64,000 nt of DNA from Halomonas huangheensis (lineage in GTDB: Bacteria; Pseudomonadota; Gammaproteobacteria; Pseudomonadales; Halomonadaceae), in assembly GCF_001431725.1 (NCBI RefSeq), contig NZ_CP013106.1:1984001-2048000 (forward strand). The letters run 5' to 3'. Positions 8,884 through 17,425 of this stretch are shown in pieces (position 1 is the first letter of the stretch; each line of letters opens with the position of its first letter). Position numbers and translations under genes: made by a program. The notes below the pieces were generated by a model. It worked only from the letters and a program-made list of their open reading frames with translations, had not been told where the DNA came from and searched no databases.

Positions 8884-10188
8884 CTATTGCCACTCCCTGC
8901 CGGTGGGGTAGGTGTGGTCATCCAATGAAGCGGCTTTCATGGTGATGCTGTAACCGGGAGCTTCCGGTAGTAGATAGTGGCCCCTGCGGATACGGACGGG
9001 ATCGATGAAATGGTCGTGGAGGTGGTCGACGTACTCGAGCAGGCGTCCTTCGAGGGAGCCGGAGACGGCGATATAATCGAACATCGAGACATGCTGGGTG
9101 TACTCGCAAAGCCCGACGCCACCACCGTGCGGGCATACCGGGATGTCGAACTTGGCCGCCAGCAGCAACACCATGATCACCTCGTTGAGTCCACCGAGGC
9201 GCGCCGCGTCGAGCTGACAGTAGTCGATAGCACCCGCCTGCATGAACTGCTTGAACATCACTCGGTTGTGGCAATGCTCACCGGTAGCGACGCCAATGCC
9301 CGAATCAAACAGCCGGTTGCGAATCTCGGCATGGCCAAGAATATCGTCGGGACTGGTCGGCTCCTCGATCCAGTGGGGGTTGAACTCGGCAAGATCGCGC
9401 ATATTGGCGATGGTCTCATCGACATCCCAGACCTGGTTGGCGTCCATCATCAATGTGCGCTGTTCGCCGATTTCGTCGCGAATGATCGCCGCGCGGCGAC
9501 GATCTTCCTCGAGGTTGCCACCGACCTTCTGCTTGAAGTGTTCCCAGCCGTCGTCCAGTGCCTCACGACACAGGCGACGCACCTTGTCCTCGTCATAGCC
9601 CAGCCAGCCGGCGGAAGTGGTGTAGGCCGGATAGCCGTTGGCGCGCATCTCGGCTTCGCGAGCTTCCTTGCCAGGCGCCATGTGCTTGAGCATGGCGATG
9701 GCTTCCTGAGGAGTCAGGGCATCGGTAACGAAACGGAAATCCAGGCAACTGACCAGTTGTTCGGGTGACATATCGACCAGCAGCTTCCAGATCGGCTTGC
9801 CTTCGCGCTTTGCCCATAGGTCCCAGACCGCATTGATCATTGCCGAGGCCGCGAGGTGAATCACGCCTTTTTCCGGACCAAGCCAGCGCAGTTGGCTGTC
9901 ACCACTGGTCATCTCGCGCCAGAACTGACCCATGTTGGCGGTAATATCCTCGAGATGGCGTCCTTCCAAGCGAGACGCCATGGCGTTGATTGCCGCAACA
10001 CAGATGTCGTTTCCGCGCCCGATGGTGAAGGTCAGACCATGGCCGGTGAGGTCATCAGATTGATCGGTATGCAGAATGACATAGGCCGCCGAATAGTCTG
10101 GCGCTTCGTTCATGGCATCCGAACCGTCCAACTGACGTGACGTGGGGAAACGAATATCGCGTGCTTCAACCTGAGTGATGATGGTCAT
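8884..10188 (-). CDS. L-fuconate dehydratase (enolase superfamily)
   Basis: A 434-residue enolase-superfamily enzyme of the mandelate racemase subgroup. The catalytic K-x-K is K219/K221 (HFKQKVGG). Metal ligands are D249 (MMDANQVWD), E275 (WIEEP) and E304 (ATGEH), and the acid/base histidine is H354 (CPHGGGVGL). Spacing and flanking residues match characterised L-fuconate dehydratase and its human relative ENOSF1. It removes water from L-fuconate to give 2-keto-3-deoxy-L-fuconate in the cytoplasm. It is the first gene of the nine-gene minus-strand operon. Substrate assignment is strong at family level; closely related 6-deoxy or pentonic acids may also be used. Confidence 0.92.
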   Translation of the reverse strand: MTIITQVEARDIRFPTSRQLDGSDAMNEAPDYSAAYVILHTDQSDDLTGHGLTFTIGRGNDICVAAINAMASRLEGRHLEDITANMGQFWREMTSGDSQLRWLGPEKGVIHLAASAMINAVWDLWAKREGKPIWKLLVDMSPEQLVSCLDFRFVTDALTPQEAIAMLKHMAPGKEAREAEMRANGYPAYTTSAGWLGYDEDKVRRLCREALDDGWEHFKQKVGGNLEEDRRRAAIIRDEIGEQRTLMMDANQVWDVDETIANMRDLAEFNPHWIEEPTSPDDILGHAEIRNRLFDSGIGVATGEHCHNRVMFKQFMQAGAIDYCQLDAARLGGLNEVIMVLLLAAKFDIPVCPHGGGVGLCEYTQHVSMFDYIAVSGSLEGRLLEYVDHLHDHFIDPVRIRRGHYLLPEAPGYSITMKAASLDDHTYPTGREWQ

Positions 10189-10310
10189 TGTTACCTGCTG
10201 CCTTTTGTTGTTCGCGTCATGTGTTGCTGTTGGCGTGTGAGAGGTTTTTTCTGTGCATCGAGTCTATGTAGGCCCATGAAATTTGCGCCAATGGTATTTC
10301 TTGTTGCACC

Positions 10311-10327
10311 GATAACCTGTGGTTATC
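10311..10327. promoter_or_regulatory. Probable LysR operator between divergent fuconate operon and LysR gene
   Basis: A perfect inverted repeat, GATAACC-TGT-GGTTATC, lies in the 231-bp divergent gap. PcaQ/GbpR-type LysR regulators are known to use ATAACC...GGTTAT-like sites, and the adjacent LysR looks like that subgroup. The regulatory role is inferred. Confidence 0.55.
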
Positions 10328-10419
10328 ATCGTTGCCAGGCGGCTGATTGTTGCCAGGAGACTGTTCCTGCATTCAACCAATAAGTGCTGCTGCGTTGCAG
10401 CGTTAGCGAGGTACTCGGC

Positions 10420-11412
10420 ATGCACCAGGAATTCGGGCTGCACATCAAGAGCTGGTTGCGGGTAAAGCATATGCTGCTGGTGGTGGCGTTGGAGCAGAGT
10501 GGCAACATGCATAATGCTGCACGGCAGTTGAACATCAGTCAGCCCGCCGCCAGCAAGATGCTCAAGGATATCGAGGGCTTTCTCGGCACCCGGCTCTTTA
10601 CCCGAGACCCGGGGCACATGGAGCCTACCGATGCGGGGCGACGCGTTCTGCAGTATTGCCGCCGTGTGCTCAATGACACCGACCGTCTGATCGAAGATCT
10701 CGCCTCGATGCGGGAAGGCGGCTTCGGCAAACTCTCATTGGGCACCGTACCCGGCGCGGCGCCGGTGATGCTGCCGCACGCTATTCAGGCTCTCAAGCAA
10801 CGGCGGCCGCGGTTGGCCATCAGCCTGTTCGAGAACTCCAGCGATCGGTTGCTGGTGGATCTTGAATATCATTTGCTCGACGTGGCGATCGGTCGGTTTA
10901 CGGAGCCTGCCCAACGTCATCTGTTCGATTTCCTGCCACTCAATGACGAACCGGTATCGGTCGTGGCTCGGCTTGGTCACCCATTGAGCAAAGCTACGCC
11001 TGAGCTGGCGGAAATCGTGCGCTGGCCCTGGGTGTTGCATCCCATGAGCAGTCCCATGCGCGGCCTGTTCGAAACCGCGCTGGCCGAGGCTGGAGTGCCA
11101 TCACCGCGCAACGTGGTGGAAACCACTTCGACTCAAGCGACACTGCAGCTGGTTGCGTCCTCTGACACGCTATCGGTGCTGCCCAGCTCGATCCTCAAGA
11201 GCACTTTTTCCCACGGTCGTTTCGCCACTTTGCCGTTGGATGTTGGGGCTCCTCTTGGGCTCTACGGTGCGATGACCCGCAAGGGCGAACCACTATCCGA
11301 AGTGGTGGAGGAGTTCATTGCCTTGTTGCGTGTCTCAGAGCAGGGCAGTGATGAGGAGCCTGAGCCGGTACGGCAGCGTAATGGACAAGACCTTGAAGCT
11401 CCCGGAAGATAG
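10420..11412 (+). CDS. LysR-family transcriptional regulator of the fuconate operon
   Basis: A 330-residue LysR protein. The winged helix-turn-helix is near residues 20-75 (NMHNAARQLNISQPAASKMLKDIE) and the effector-binding domain follows. The ATG at 10420 has GAGGT eight bases upstream, better than the upstream codon at 10384. It is divergent from the L-fuconate dehydratase gene, the classic layout for a LysR activator of the neighbouring operon. The shared gap contains a perfect GATAACC inverted repeat. The helix-turn-helix resembles the GbpR/PcaQ subgroup. The likely inducer is a sugar acid or its keto-deoxy product (inferred). Confidence 0.88.
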   Translation: MHQEFGLHIKSWLRVKHMLLVVALEQSGNMHNAARQLNISQPAASKMLKDIEGFLGTRLFTRDPGHMEPTDAGRRVLQYCRRVLNDTDRLIEDLASMREGGFGKLSLGTVPGAAPVMLPHAIQALKQRRPRLAISLFENSSDRLLVDLEYHLLDVAIGRFTEPAQRHLFDFLPLNDEPVSVVARLGHPLSKATPELAEIVRWPWVLHPMSSPMRGLFETALAEAGVPSPRNVVETTSTQATLQLVASSDTLSVLPSSILKSTFSHGRFATLPLDVGAPLGLYGAMTRKGEPLSEVVEEFIALLRVSEQGSDEEPEPVRQRNGQDLEAPGR

Positions 11413-11447
11413 TCGTTTGATCACGGAGTTCCTGGGCGAGGTCGGCA

Positions 11448-13325
11448 ATGCAACTCTCGGTTGAGCAGCAGAATATCTATCGACACCTGCAACGGGTGCT
11501 GTCGGAAAAGGGGTTGGATGAGATACGGATCACCAATGTCCCGGCCGTTGCAGGGGCAGGAAAGAGCCTATTGATCACCGAAGTTGCCAGAAGCAATGCC
11601 AATCAAACCGTGCTGTTCCTGGCTCAGAGTCGTAATATCGCCGACCGCGCCAGGGCAACATTGCCGAGCAACTGTACGGTGCGAACGTTGCATGATCAGG
11701 CGACACAATTCCTCAAACACGCCTGGCGTGAAAAGCTGGCGCTGCCTATTCAGCGTGTCCTGACCATGGCTGCGGTACAAAACGTCGTTGGTCACATTGA
11801 TCTTGCTCAGTTGGTCAGGATTCGCCGAGTTCTCGATAACTTCCATGTCAGTGGTTCGCGGCATATCGATGAATCACATCTGCCCGAGCAGCGGTACGAT
11901 GGCGAGCAAACTCCAACTCCGTCAGCTGGCGAAAATGCCAGACTCCTTCAGCAGGCGCGGGCAGTCTGGTTCGATCAGAATGACTATGCACCCGACACAA
12001 CGCCGCTGACATATCTGGCAGTCCTCAAGATCTGGACGTTGTCACCCCCTGTGGCAGGGTACGACGCGGTGCAACAGCGGCGTGTCAAGATCGACCCGCT
12101 GGGCGGTTATGACATAGTGGTACTGGAAGAGGCTCAGGACGCAACGGAAAGCATACTGTCCCTGCTCCGGCGTCAGCGCTGTGCCGTGGTCATGTTTGGC
12201 GATCGTTTTCAGTCACTGAATAGCCGAGGTCGCTTTCAGATTGGATTGCGCCGATTCATCGCTGATCACTGCACCACCATACCCATGCGCATGTCCTACC
12301 GGTTCGGGCCGAGCGTTGCCAGCCTGTTGAATGGGGTGGTCTGCAAATCCGGCAAGCGCAGTATGGCCAATATGGAGGGCGCAGGACGGTCGGCGGTTCT
12401 CGCCGATACGGCACGATGGGACTGGGAAGCTCAGGGGCAGCACTACACCTACATCTCGCGATACCTGACCACGCTTTTTCAGGAAGCATTGGATGCCAGC
12501 TACCGCGGGCTGGCGTTGGCATGGGTCGATGGCCTGGCATCCTATCCTATCTCGCTGTTGCAGGATGTGATCACCATCGCCTCGCGAAACCATGCTGTGT
12601 GGCCCGAGAGGGCGCTGCATGACCGACACCTCGCCGGTTTTCACTCGCTTGACGATATTCAAGGGGCTTTCCAGCAGCGTAGATTTCAGCAGGGCATGGA
12701 GATTATCAGGTTTGTCAGGCAGAACCTCCAGGACCCGCATCTCCCTGACATTGTTGATCAATGGGAAGCCGCCGATCAGCAGCGTCAGCAGGCGATGTTG
12801 GATGACTGGGAAAACCCTCCAGCGCGTGGCCTGACACTCTCTTCGGTTATCCGAGCGAAAGGCCACGAGTTTCCTCGGGTTTGTGTTGCCCAGGACCTGG
12901 TGCCTGCAAGGTTGGTGGACCAGTGGGATGCCGCGAGTTACTGGATTGATCTGAATTTCCTGTATACCGCGGCGTCACGGGCGCAACGATTACTGCTGTT
13001 GCCCGATATACTCCTCGATCATTTCCACAGGCATGGTTATCCGCTTGAGCCCAATGATGATATCGAGCTTCTCGGCAGGCAGGAGGATGGGGATCTGCAT
13101 CCCTATTTTGGTCGCCATAGACACCTTCTGTTGGAAATGTTGCCCGGCAATCGCCCTGAACGCAGACGAGGGGCAGACGTGACCGTCAGCCATGGGGCAG
13201 CCAGAGAATCTGGGCAGAATCGGGTCAGGCAGTTGATGGAACGGCAGGCGCAGGAATATACCGGGCAGACGGGTCCGGCTGCATTGCGGGCCGCCTTGAA
13301 GGGGAAGAAGCAAGAAGAAACATGA
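11448..13325 (+). CDS. Superfamily 1 (UvrD/FBH1-like) DNA helicase
   Basis: A 625-residue SF1 helicase. Walker A is PAVAGAGKS at residues 32-40, and Walker B is VVLEEAQD near 224-231. GDRFQSL lies near 251, MSYRFG near 281, motif V (IRAKGHEFPRV) near 467 and motif VI (LYTAASRAQR) near 504. The first Walker B acid is E instead of the usual D. No nuclease domain is visible; the last about 70 residues are charged and look unstructured. It starts 36 bases after the LysR gene on the same strand but has no evident link to sugar metabolism. The relatives known to me handle stalled forks or recombination intermediates. Its role here is unknown; a stand-alone repair or defence helicase are both possible. 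Confidence 0.8.
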   Translation: MQLSVEQQNIYRHLQRVLSEKGLDEIRITNVPAVAGAGKSLLITEVARSNANQTVLFLAQSRNIADRARATLPSNCTVRTLHDQATQFLKHAWREKLALPIQRVLTMAAVQNVVGHIDLAQLVRIRRVLDNFHVSGSRHIDESHLPEQRYDGEQTPTPSAGENARLLQQARAVWFDQNDYAPDTTPLTYLAVLKIWTLSPPVAGYDAVQQRRVKIDPLGGYDIVVLEEAQDATESILSLLRRQRCAVVMFGDRFQSLNSRGRFQIGLRRFIADHCTTIPMRMSYRFGPSVASLLNGVVCKSGKRSMANMEGAGRSAVLADTARWDWEAQGQHYTYISRYLTTLFQEALDASYRGLALAWVDGLASYPISLLQDVITIASRNHAVWPERALHDRHLAGFHSLDDIQGAFQQRRFQQGMEIIRFVRQNLQDPHLPDIVDQWEAADQQRQQAMLDDWENPPARGLTLSSVIRAKGHEFPRVCVAQDLVPARLVDQWDAASYWIDLNFLYTAASRAQRLLLLPDILLDHFHRHGYPLEPNDDIELLGRQEDGDLHPYFGRHRHLLLEMLPGNRPERRRGADVTVSHGAARESGQNRVRQLMERQAQEYTGQTGPAALRAALKGKKQEET

Positions 13326-13358
13326 CCGACCTGAAGACAGCAATGCCTTCAGGTCGGT
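13325..13358. terminator. Terminator hairpin between convergent helicase and YdcZ genes
   Basis: A 12-bp perfect stem (ACCGACCTGAAG at 13325-13336 with its complement at 13347-13358) and a 10-base loop begin at the last base of the helicase stop codon. There is no strong T-run. The convergent position supports a bidirectional terminator. Confidence 0.55.
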
Positions 13359-13386
13359 TGGTCAGGACCGCTACCGCTGCTGCACC

Positions 13387-13872
13387 TTACTGGGTGGCGG
13401 TAACTTCCGCTGTCGCACGCTCCCGACGCCGAGTATTGCTGAGATAGATCAGGACGAGAGCGCCGGCAAGCAGCGCCATGGCAGTGATACGGGACGGGTC
13501 GGTGGGCATGGAGGTATTGCCGAACCAACCAAAGTTATCGATCAGTATGCTCATCAGCAGTTGACCGGAAATCGTGGCAACTGTCGCAGCGGCAGTGCCG
13601 ACACGCGGAACGGCAAACACCACGACAAGCATATAGATTACACCGAACAGCGCACCAATCAGCTGCCACTTGGGTACGGTGAAAAGCGTTTGCTCGTGGG
13701 GTGGCTCGAAGAAGAACATCAGCAGAAAGGTGATCAGTGCGCCGGAAGCGAAGGTTAACCAGGCGCTTTCCAGAACGCCGACATTGCTGCCTAGACGACC
13801 ATTGATGGATGACTGGGCAGAAAGCGCGGCACCACCGATAAGCAGGAGCAGGAAAATCAGGGGAAGTAACAT
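13387..13872 (-). CDS. YdcZ (DUF606) family small DMT-type membrane protein
   Basis: A 161-residue protein with five hydrophobic segments. It has the YdcZ-family pattern of an N-terminal SSINGRLGSNVG and a later GQLLMSILIDNFGWFG. DUF606 proteins are half-size members of the drug/metabolite transporter superfamily and often occur as pairs, as here with the gene directly upstream (16-bp gap). Substrate is unknown. A divergent LysR gene next to the pair probably controls it. Confidence 0.82.
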   Translation of the reverse strand: MLLPLIFLLLLIGGAALSAQSSINGRLGSNVGVLESAWLTFASGALITFLLMFFFEPPHEQTLFTVPKWQLIGALFGVIYMLVVVFAVPRVGTAAATVATISGQLLMSILIDNFGWFGNTSMPTDPSRITAMALLAGALVLIYLSNTRRRERATAEVTATQ

Positions 13873-13888
13873 CTCTTGGGGGTTCCTC

Positions 13889-14317
13889 TCAGTGCATCAG
13901 CCAAAGTGCGGCAATGATCAGTACCAATGCCATCAGGCGGTACCCGTCTACGGTGCGTTTTTCGCTGCCGAGCAGGCCGAAGTGGTCAATCGCCAGGCTA
14001 GCGCTCACCTGACCGCATAGAATGCCGATCATGGTGACCCCGACCCCGACAAAGGGTGTCGCAACGGTGAGAATGATCACGTAGATCGGTCCCAGAATAC
14101 CTCCGGTGAGCAGCCAGCGAGGTTGCTGGAACATCAGCGTTAGGCGAGGGCGGGTGAAGATCATGGCCAGCGTCAGCAACAACCCGCCGACCATGAAGAT
14201 CGATAGTGTCGCCGGCAGGTGACCGATTTCCTCTCCCAATGGGCCGAGTAGGCCTGCCTCCACCGATAGCCCCATGCCGGCGATGACCACCGCCAGCAGG
14301 ATGAGAAGCGTTTTCAT
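13889..14317 (-). CDS. YdcZ (DUF606) family small DMT-type membrane protein, paired
   Basis: A 142-residue membrane protein with five hydrophobic segments and the GQVSASLAIDHFGLLG motif shared with its downstream partner. The start is the ATG at 14317 with GGGAG eight bases upstream; a longer in-frame reading lacks membrane character. The pair may form a heterodimeric transporter. No substrate evidence is present. Confidence 0.8.
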   Translation of the reverse strand: MKTLLILLAVVIAGMGLSVEAGLLGPLGEEIGHLPATLSIFMVGGLLLTLAMIFTRPRLTLMFQQPRWLLTGGILGPIYVIILTVATPFVGVGVTMIGILCGQVSASLAIDHFGLLGSEKRTVDGYRLMALVLIIAALWLMH

Positions 14318-14402
14318 GGTGTATCTCCCGTAAAAGGACGAGGAAAATAGCGAATTGCTTCTAATGCTACAATTGGTATATACGGCATAGGAGTATTGCT
14401 GA

Positions 14403-15332
14403 ATGAGCAATGATGTTTCGTTGGTGGCATTGCGCTTGTTTGTGCGGGTTGCCGCGACAGGCAGTTTTGCTGCGGCGGCACGCCAGCATGGCTTACCCGC
14501 ATCCTCGGTATCGCGCCATATCGCCGCATTGGAAAAGGCTCTGGGACAGCGGTTGCTGTATCGCCACACGCGAGCGGTGAGGCTGACTGAAGTAGGCGAG
14601 CAGTATTATCAAACCGTGCGTGAGGTGTTGGATACGCTGGATATTGCCACGGAGCAGGTGCAGGGAGCCGCGACCGAGCCTCGAGGGCTGTTGAGAATCA
14701 ATGCGCCCGTAGCCTTTGGGCGCTTGCACGTCGCACCGCGTCTTGCTGCTTTCCAGGCCAGGTACCCGGATATCGAAACAGAATTGACGCTGACCGATGC
14801 ATTTATCGATCCGGTGCAGGAGGGCGTTGATATTGTACTGCGAGTGGGGGTGTTGCGAGATTCCAGCCTGGTGGCACGGAAACTGGCTGACCAGCACTTC
14901 GTTGCCTGCGCCTCACCCGCTTATATCGCCGAGCATGGCCGCCCACGGACACCAGAGGAACTTCGTTTGCATAACTGCCTTGTCTACAAGGGCAGCAGAG
15001 GCGTGCAGCGCTGGTATTTTCGTGACCCGAATTCGCACCTGTTTCGGTCGCATGAGGTTCGCGGCAACCTGCGCAGTAACAATGCCGAGAGCTTGCGAGA
15101 GGCCGCGTTGCAGGGGCAAGGGATAATCCTCTTTCCTACATGGTTGATACATGACGATATTTCCGGGCAGCGACTCACCTCTGTACTCGAGGAGTGGGAA
15201 GCGTCGGGGGAACCGGAACCTCAAGGCATCCATGCCATATTCCCCGAGAATCGATTGCGTTCCTCCAAGGTGGCGGCATTCCTGACTCATCTGCAGCAGG
15301 CAATAGGCGAAGTGCCCTATTGGGATGGGTAA
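14403..15332 (+). CDS. LysR-family transcriptional regulator
   Basis: A 309-residue LysR protein with its helix-turn-helix at about residues 15-60 (SFAAAARQHGLPASSVSRHIAALE). The C-terminal half (PRGLLRINAPVAFGRLHVAPRL) is typical of the CrgA-like group. It is divergent from the YdcZ pair across an 85-bp gap, so it probably controls that pair and itself. The effector is unknown. Confidence 0.88.
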   Translation: MSNDVSLVALRLFVRVAATGSFAAAARQHGLPASSVSRHIAALEKALGQRLLYRHTRAVRLTEVGEQYYQTVREVLDTLDIATEQVQGAATEPRGLLRINAPVAFGRLHVAPRLAAFQARYPDIETELTLTDAFIDPVQEGVDIVLRVGVLRDSSLVARKLADQHFVACASPAYIAEHGRPRTPEELRLHNCLVYKGSRGVQRWYFRDPNSHLFRSHEVRGNLRSNNAESLREAALQGQGIILFPTWLIHDDISGQRLTSVLEEWEASGEPEPQGIHAIFPENRLRSSKVAAFLTHLQQAIGEVPYWDG

Positions 15333-15382
15333 CAGTTGAAACGGTTAACAATTGAGATAGCCAGCAGCTCCGCTGTTCCTGG

Positions 15383-15408
15383 ACCTGAAGGCATGATTGC
15401 CTTCAGGT
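15383..15408. terminator. Terminator hairpin between convergent LysR and fimbrial adhesin genes
   Basis: A perfect 11-bp stem (ACCTGAAGGCA at 15383-15393 with its complement at 15398-15408) and a four-base loop. The stem sequence closely resembles the hairpin at 13325-13358, including the CTTCAGGTCGGTTG flank. Confidence 0.6.
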
Positions 15409-15437
15409 CGGTTGCCGGTATTATCAAGTCAGTACCA

Positions 15438-16496
15438 TCAATCGTAGGCGATGGTCACTACCGCAAGAGCCTGCACTGTGCCGGGTGTGACACTGGCGTC
15501 TTTCTGCACGTACTCGGCTGCCAGCGGCAAGCTGATGATCTGTGAGCCGCCGGGGCTGTCCAGAGGAAATTCACTACCCCCCAGGTCGAAGGCCTGATTG
15601 GGGGCGAGCCTAACCGGTGTACCTTGATGAGTGAGTCGAACACCCAGACCATCGGCGCTCGAATCGTTCTGCAACGTCAAGATATCGGTGGCGTTGCTCG
15701 GGGTCGTTGCATCGCTGATATTCACTTTGGCAGCGGCATCCGCATCGCAATCAAACTCCAGTGTGAATGGCGTGCTGCCCGCAGCACTGCCGACACCATT
15801 GAATGCTGAACTGGATACGGTCGGTAACACCACCTGGGTGTTGGCGATTACCATGCTGCATGTCTGGGTAATCTGTTCGATATCGACGTGCAGGGTGACC
15901 AGGCTGCCAGCAGCATTTCGATTGCCCCATTCGTTGCCATTACAACTCAGATACATGCGCAGCTCAGCAGAGGTCGACGTTGCTGTCGTGTCGCTGATTT
16001 TGATCAAGCGAAAATCGAGTGGAACCGATTGTTGCCCGGTTGCTATCCGGACTCCAGTGTTGTGACGGCCTTCAGAGTCAAGACTAAGGGGTTGTCCAGA
16101 CGAACTCATGAATTGATAGCCGAGGTACTCAGGCAAGCCATCAAAGGTATAGACGCCTGGACGTGACGTCTCCCGAATCAGTGTTTCACTGGCCTCGGAG
16201 AGCGCCCAATTTGGTCCGCCGTTGCAGGTGTCTCCCCATACGTTGTCATTGGACCAATCGCTAGTGCAGTCGATGCTCACCGTATTGGAGATGGTGGAAC
16301 CGGGGATTACCGAGCCAATCGGGAGATCCTTGGTTATGCGGGCATATAAAACAGGGCTCCATGGGAGGGACGATGCCGTGCAGTTATCGGTTCTTGTCGC
16401 ATAAGCGGGAGTCGGCAGGGCAAGCTGCGCAGCCAGTGATATGCCCAGCACCAACAATGCTCCCCACCAGGCACTAGTCAGTGTTCTCATTTTCAT
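15438..16496 (-). CDS. Two-domain fimbrial tip adhesin
   Basis: A 352-residue exported protein with a signal peptide (cleavage near AYA at about residue 33). An N-terminal half of about 190 residues has several cysteines and no clear pilin match. The C-terminal pilin domain (QTCSMVIANTQVVLPTVSSSAF) ends in the beta-strand VQALAVVTIAYD expected for chaperone binding. This lectin-plus-pilin plan matches FimH-like tip adhesins. It is last in the minus-strand cluster pilin, usher, chaperone, adhesin. Receptor is unknown. Confidence 0.75.
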   Translation of the reverse strand: MKMRTLTSAWWGALLVLGISLAAQLALPTPAYATRTDNCTASSLPWSPVLYARITKDLPIGSVIPGSTISNTVSIDCTSDWSNDNVWGDTCNGGPNWALSEASETLIRETSRPGVYTFDGLPEYLGYQFMSSSGQPLSLDSEGRHNTGVRIATGQQSVPLDFRLIKISDTTATSTSAELRMYLSCNGNEWGNRNAAGSLVTLHVDIEQITQTCSMVIANTQVVLPTVSSSAFNGVGSAAGSTPFTLEFDCDADAAAKVNISDATTPSNATDILTLQNDSSADGLGVRLTHQGTPVRLAPNQAFDLGGSEFPLDSPGGSQIISLPLAAEYVQKDASVTPGTVQALAVVTIAYD

Positions 16497-16529
16497 AGGT
16501 TGTTGTCCTGATCACTAACCGCAAGGATG

Positions 16530-17264
16530 CTAGAGAGGGTATCGAATGGCTGTGGTAGCGCCATAGTCGTTGATCCAGTCGCCGCTGATGTTTGCCCCTG
16601 ACGGTGAACTCTGTAGATTTTTCACGACAAACACCTGTTGGCCCATTGGTGGAACAGGAGCAGCTTCGACGCTATTACTGCCTCCGGACCAGGTCACCTG
16701 AAGGTTGGCCAGGTTGACGTAGTAGGGAGAGACATTTTCGGCGATCAGCTCCTGTCCACCTGGCGTCATGCTTCCCCAGCGCCACTGCAGCCCCTCTGCG
16801 GCCTGGGACAGACTTCCCTGCAACCCTTCCGGGCGGAACAACACCTTGATGCGAGTGCGCAGAGCCACTTGTAAGGTGTTGAGATCTTCGCTGCTCGTCG
16901 CTTTCGGTGGAATTTCCAGTACGTTGAGCCAGAACAATGACTCGCGGTCCTGAGGCAGGTTATGGCCAATATACGCCAGCCTCAGTGTTTGGCCCGCATG
17001 TGCCTCGACACGAGCTACGGGCGGTGTGATCACGAAAGGCAGAGCTTCCTCACCCGGTTGCAGAGTGGCATCACCGCTATCCAGCCACGATTGAACAAGT
17101 ACGGGCGTGCCGCTGCTGTTGGACAGTTCGATCCCAACGTGTTGCTGCTCGGCGGGATAGATGACCCGTGAGCCTGAGATGGTAACGGCTGCCTGGCTCT
17201 GTCCGGTAACCAGAACCGACAGACCCAGAGCGAGAAAGGCTGTCTTGACCCAGTGGAATGTCAT
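16530..17264 (-). CDS. Periplasmic fimbrial chaperone (PapD/FimC-like)
   Basis: A 244-residue PapD-type chaperone with a signal peptide ending near SQA (residue 25). It has two Ig-like domains and the family patterns SRVIYPAEQQ, FWLNVLEIPPK and RIKVLFRPEGL. It should cap pilus subunits in the periplasm and hand them to the usher encoded upstream. It lies 33 bp before the adhesin gene. Confidence 0.9.
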   Translation of the reverse strand: MTFHWVKTAFLALGLSVLVTGQSQAAVTISGSRVIYPAEQQHVGIELSNSSGTPVLVQSWLDSGDATLQPGEEALPFVITPPVARVEAHAGQTLRLAYIGHNLPQDRESLFWLNVLEIPPKATSSEDLNTLQVALRTRIKVLFRPEGLQGSLSQAAEGLQWRWGSMTPGGQELIAENVSPYYVNLANLQVTWSGGSNSVEAAPVPPMGQQVFVVKNLQSSPSGANISGDWINDYGATTAIRYPL

Positions 17265-17425
17265 GAGTTGAGCTACCTCTTGTCTTGAAAAACGTTAGTA
17301 TTCGAGAATGTTAGTGTTCAGAAATATCGTTACTGGACCGTGAGTTTGTGTCGGGTCCCGCATGATGGATGACCTGGTCATTGATCGAGTTGTAGCGAAT
17401 TGATACGAGGCGCCGCGAGCCACTT

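Noticed and set aside
11448..13325. Helicase as part of a defence system
   Set aside because: No nuclease, phage-sensing or other defence partner lies next to it; neighbours are metabolic regulators and transporters.
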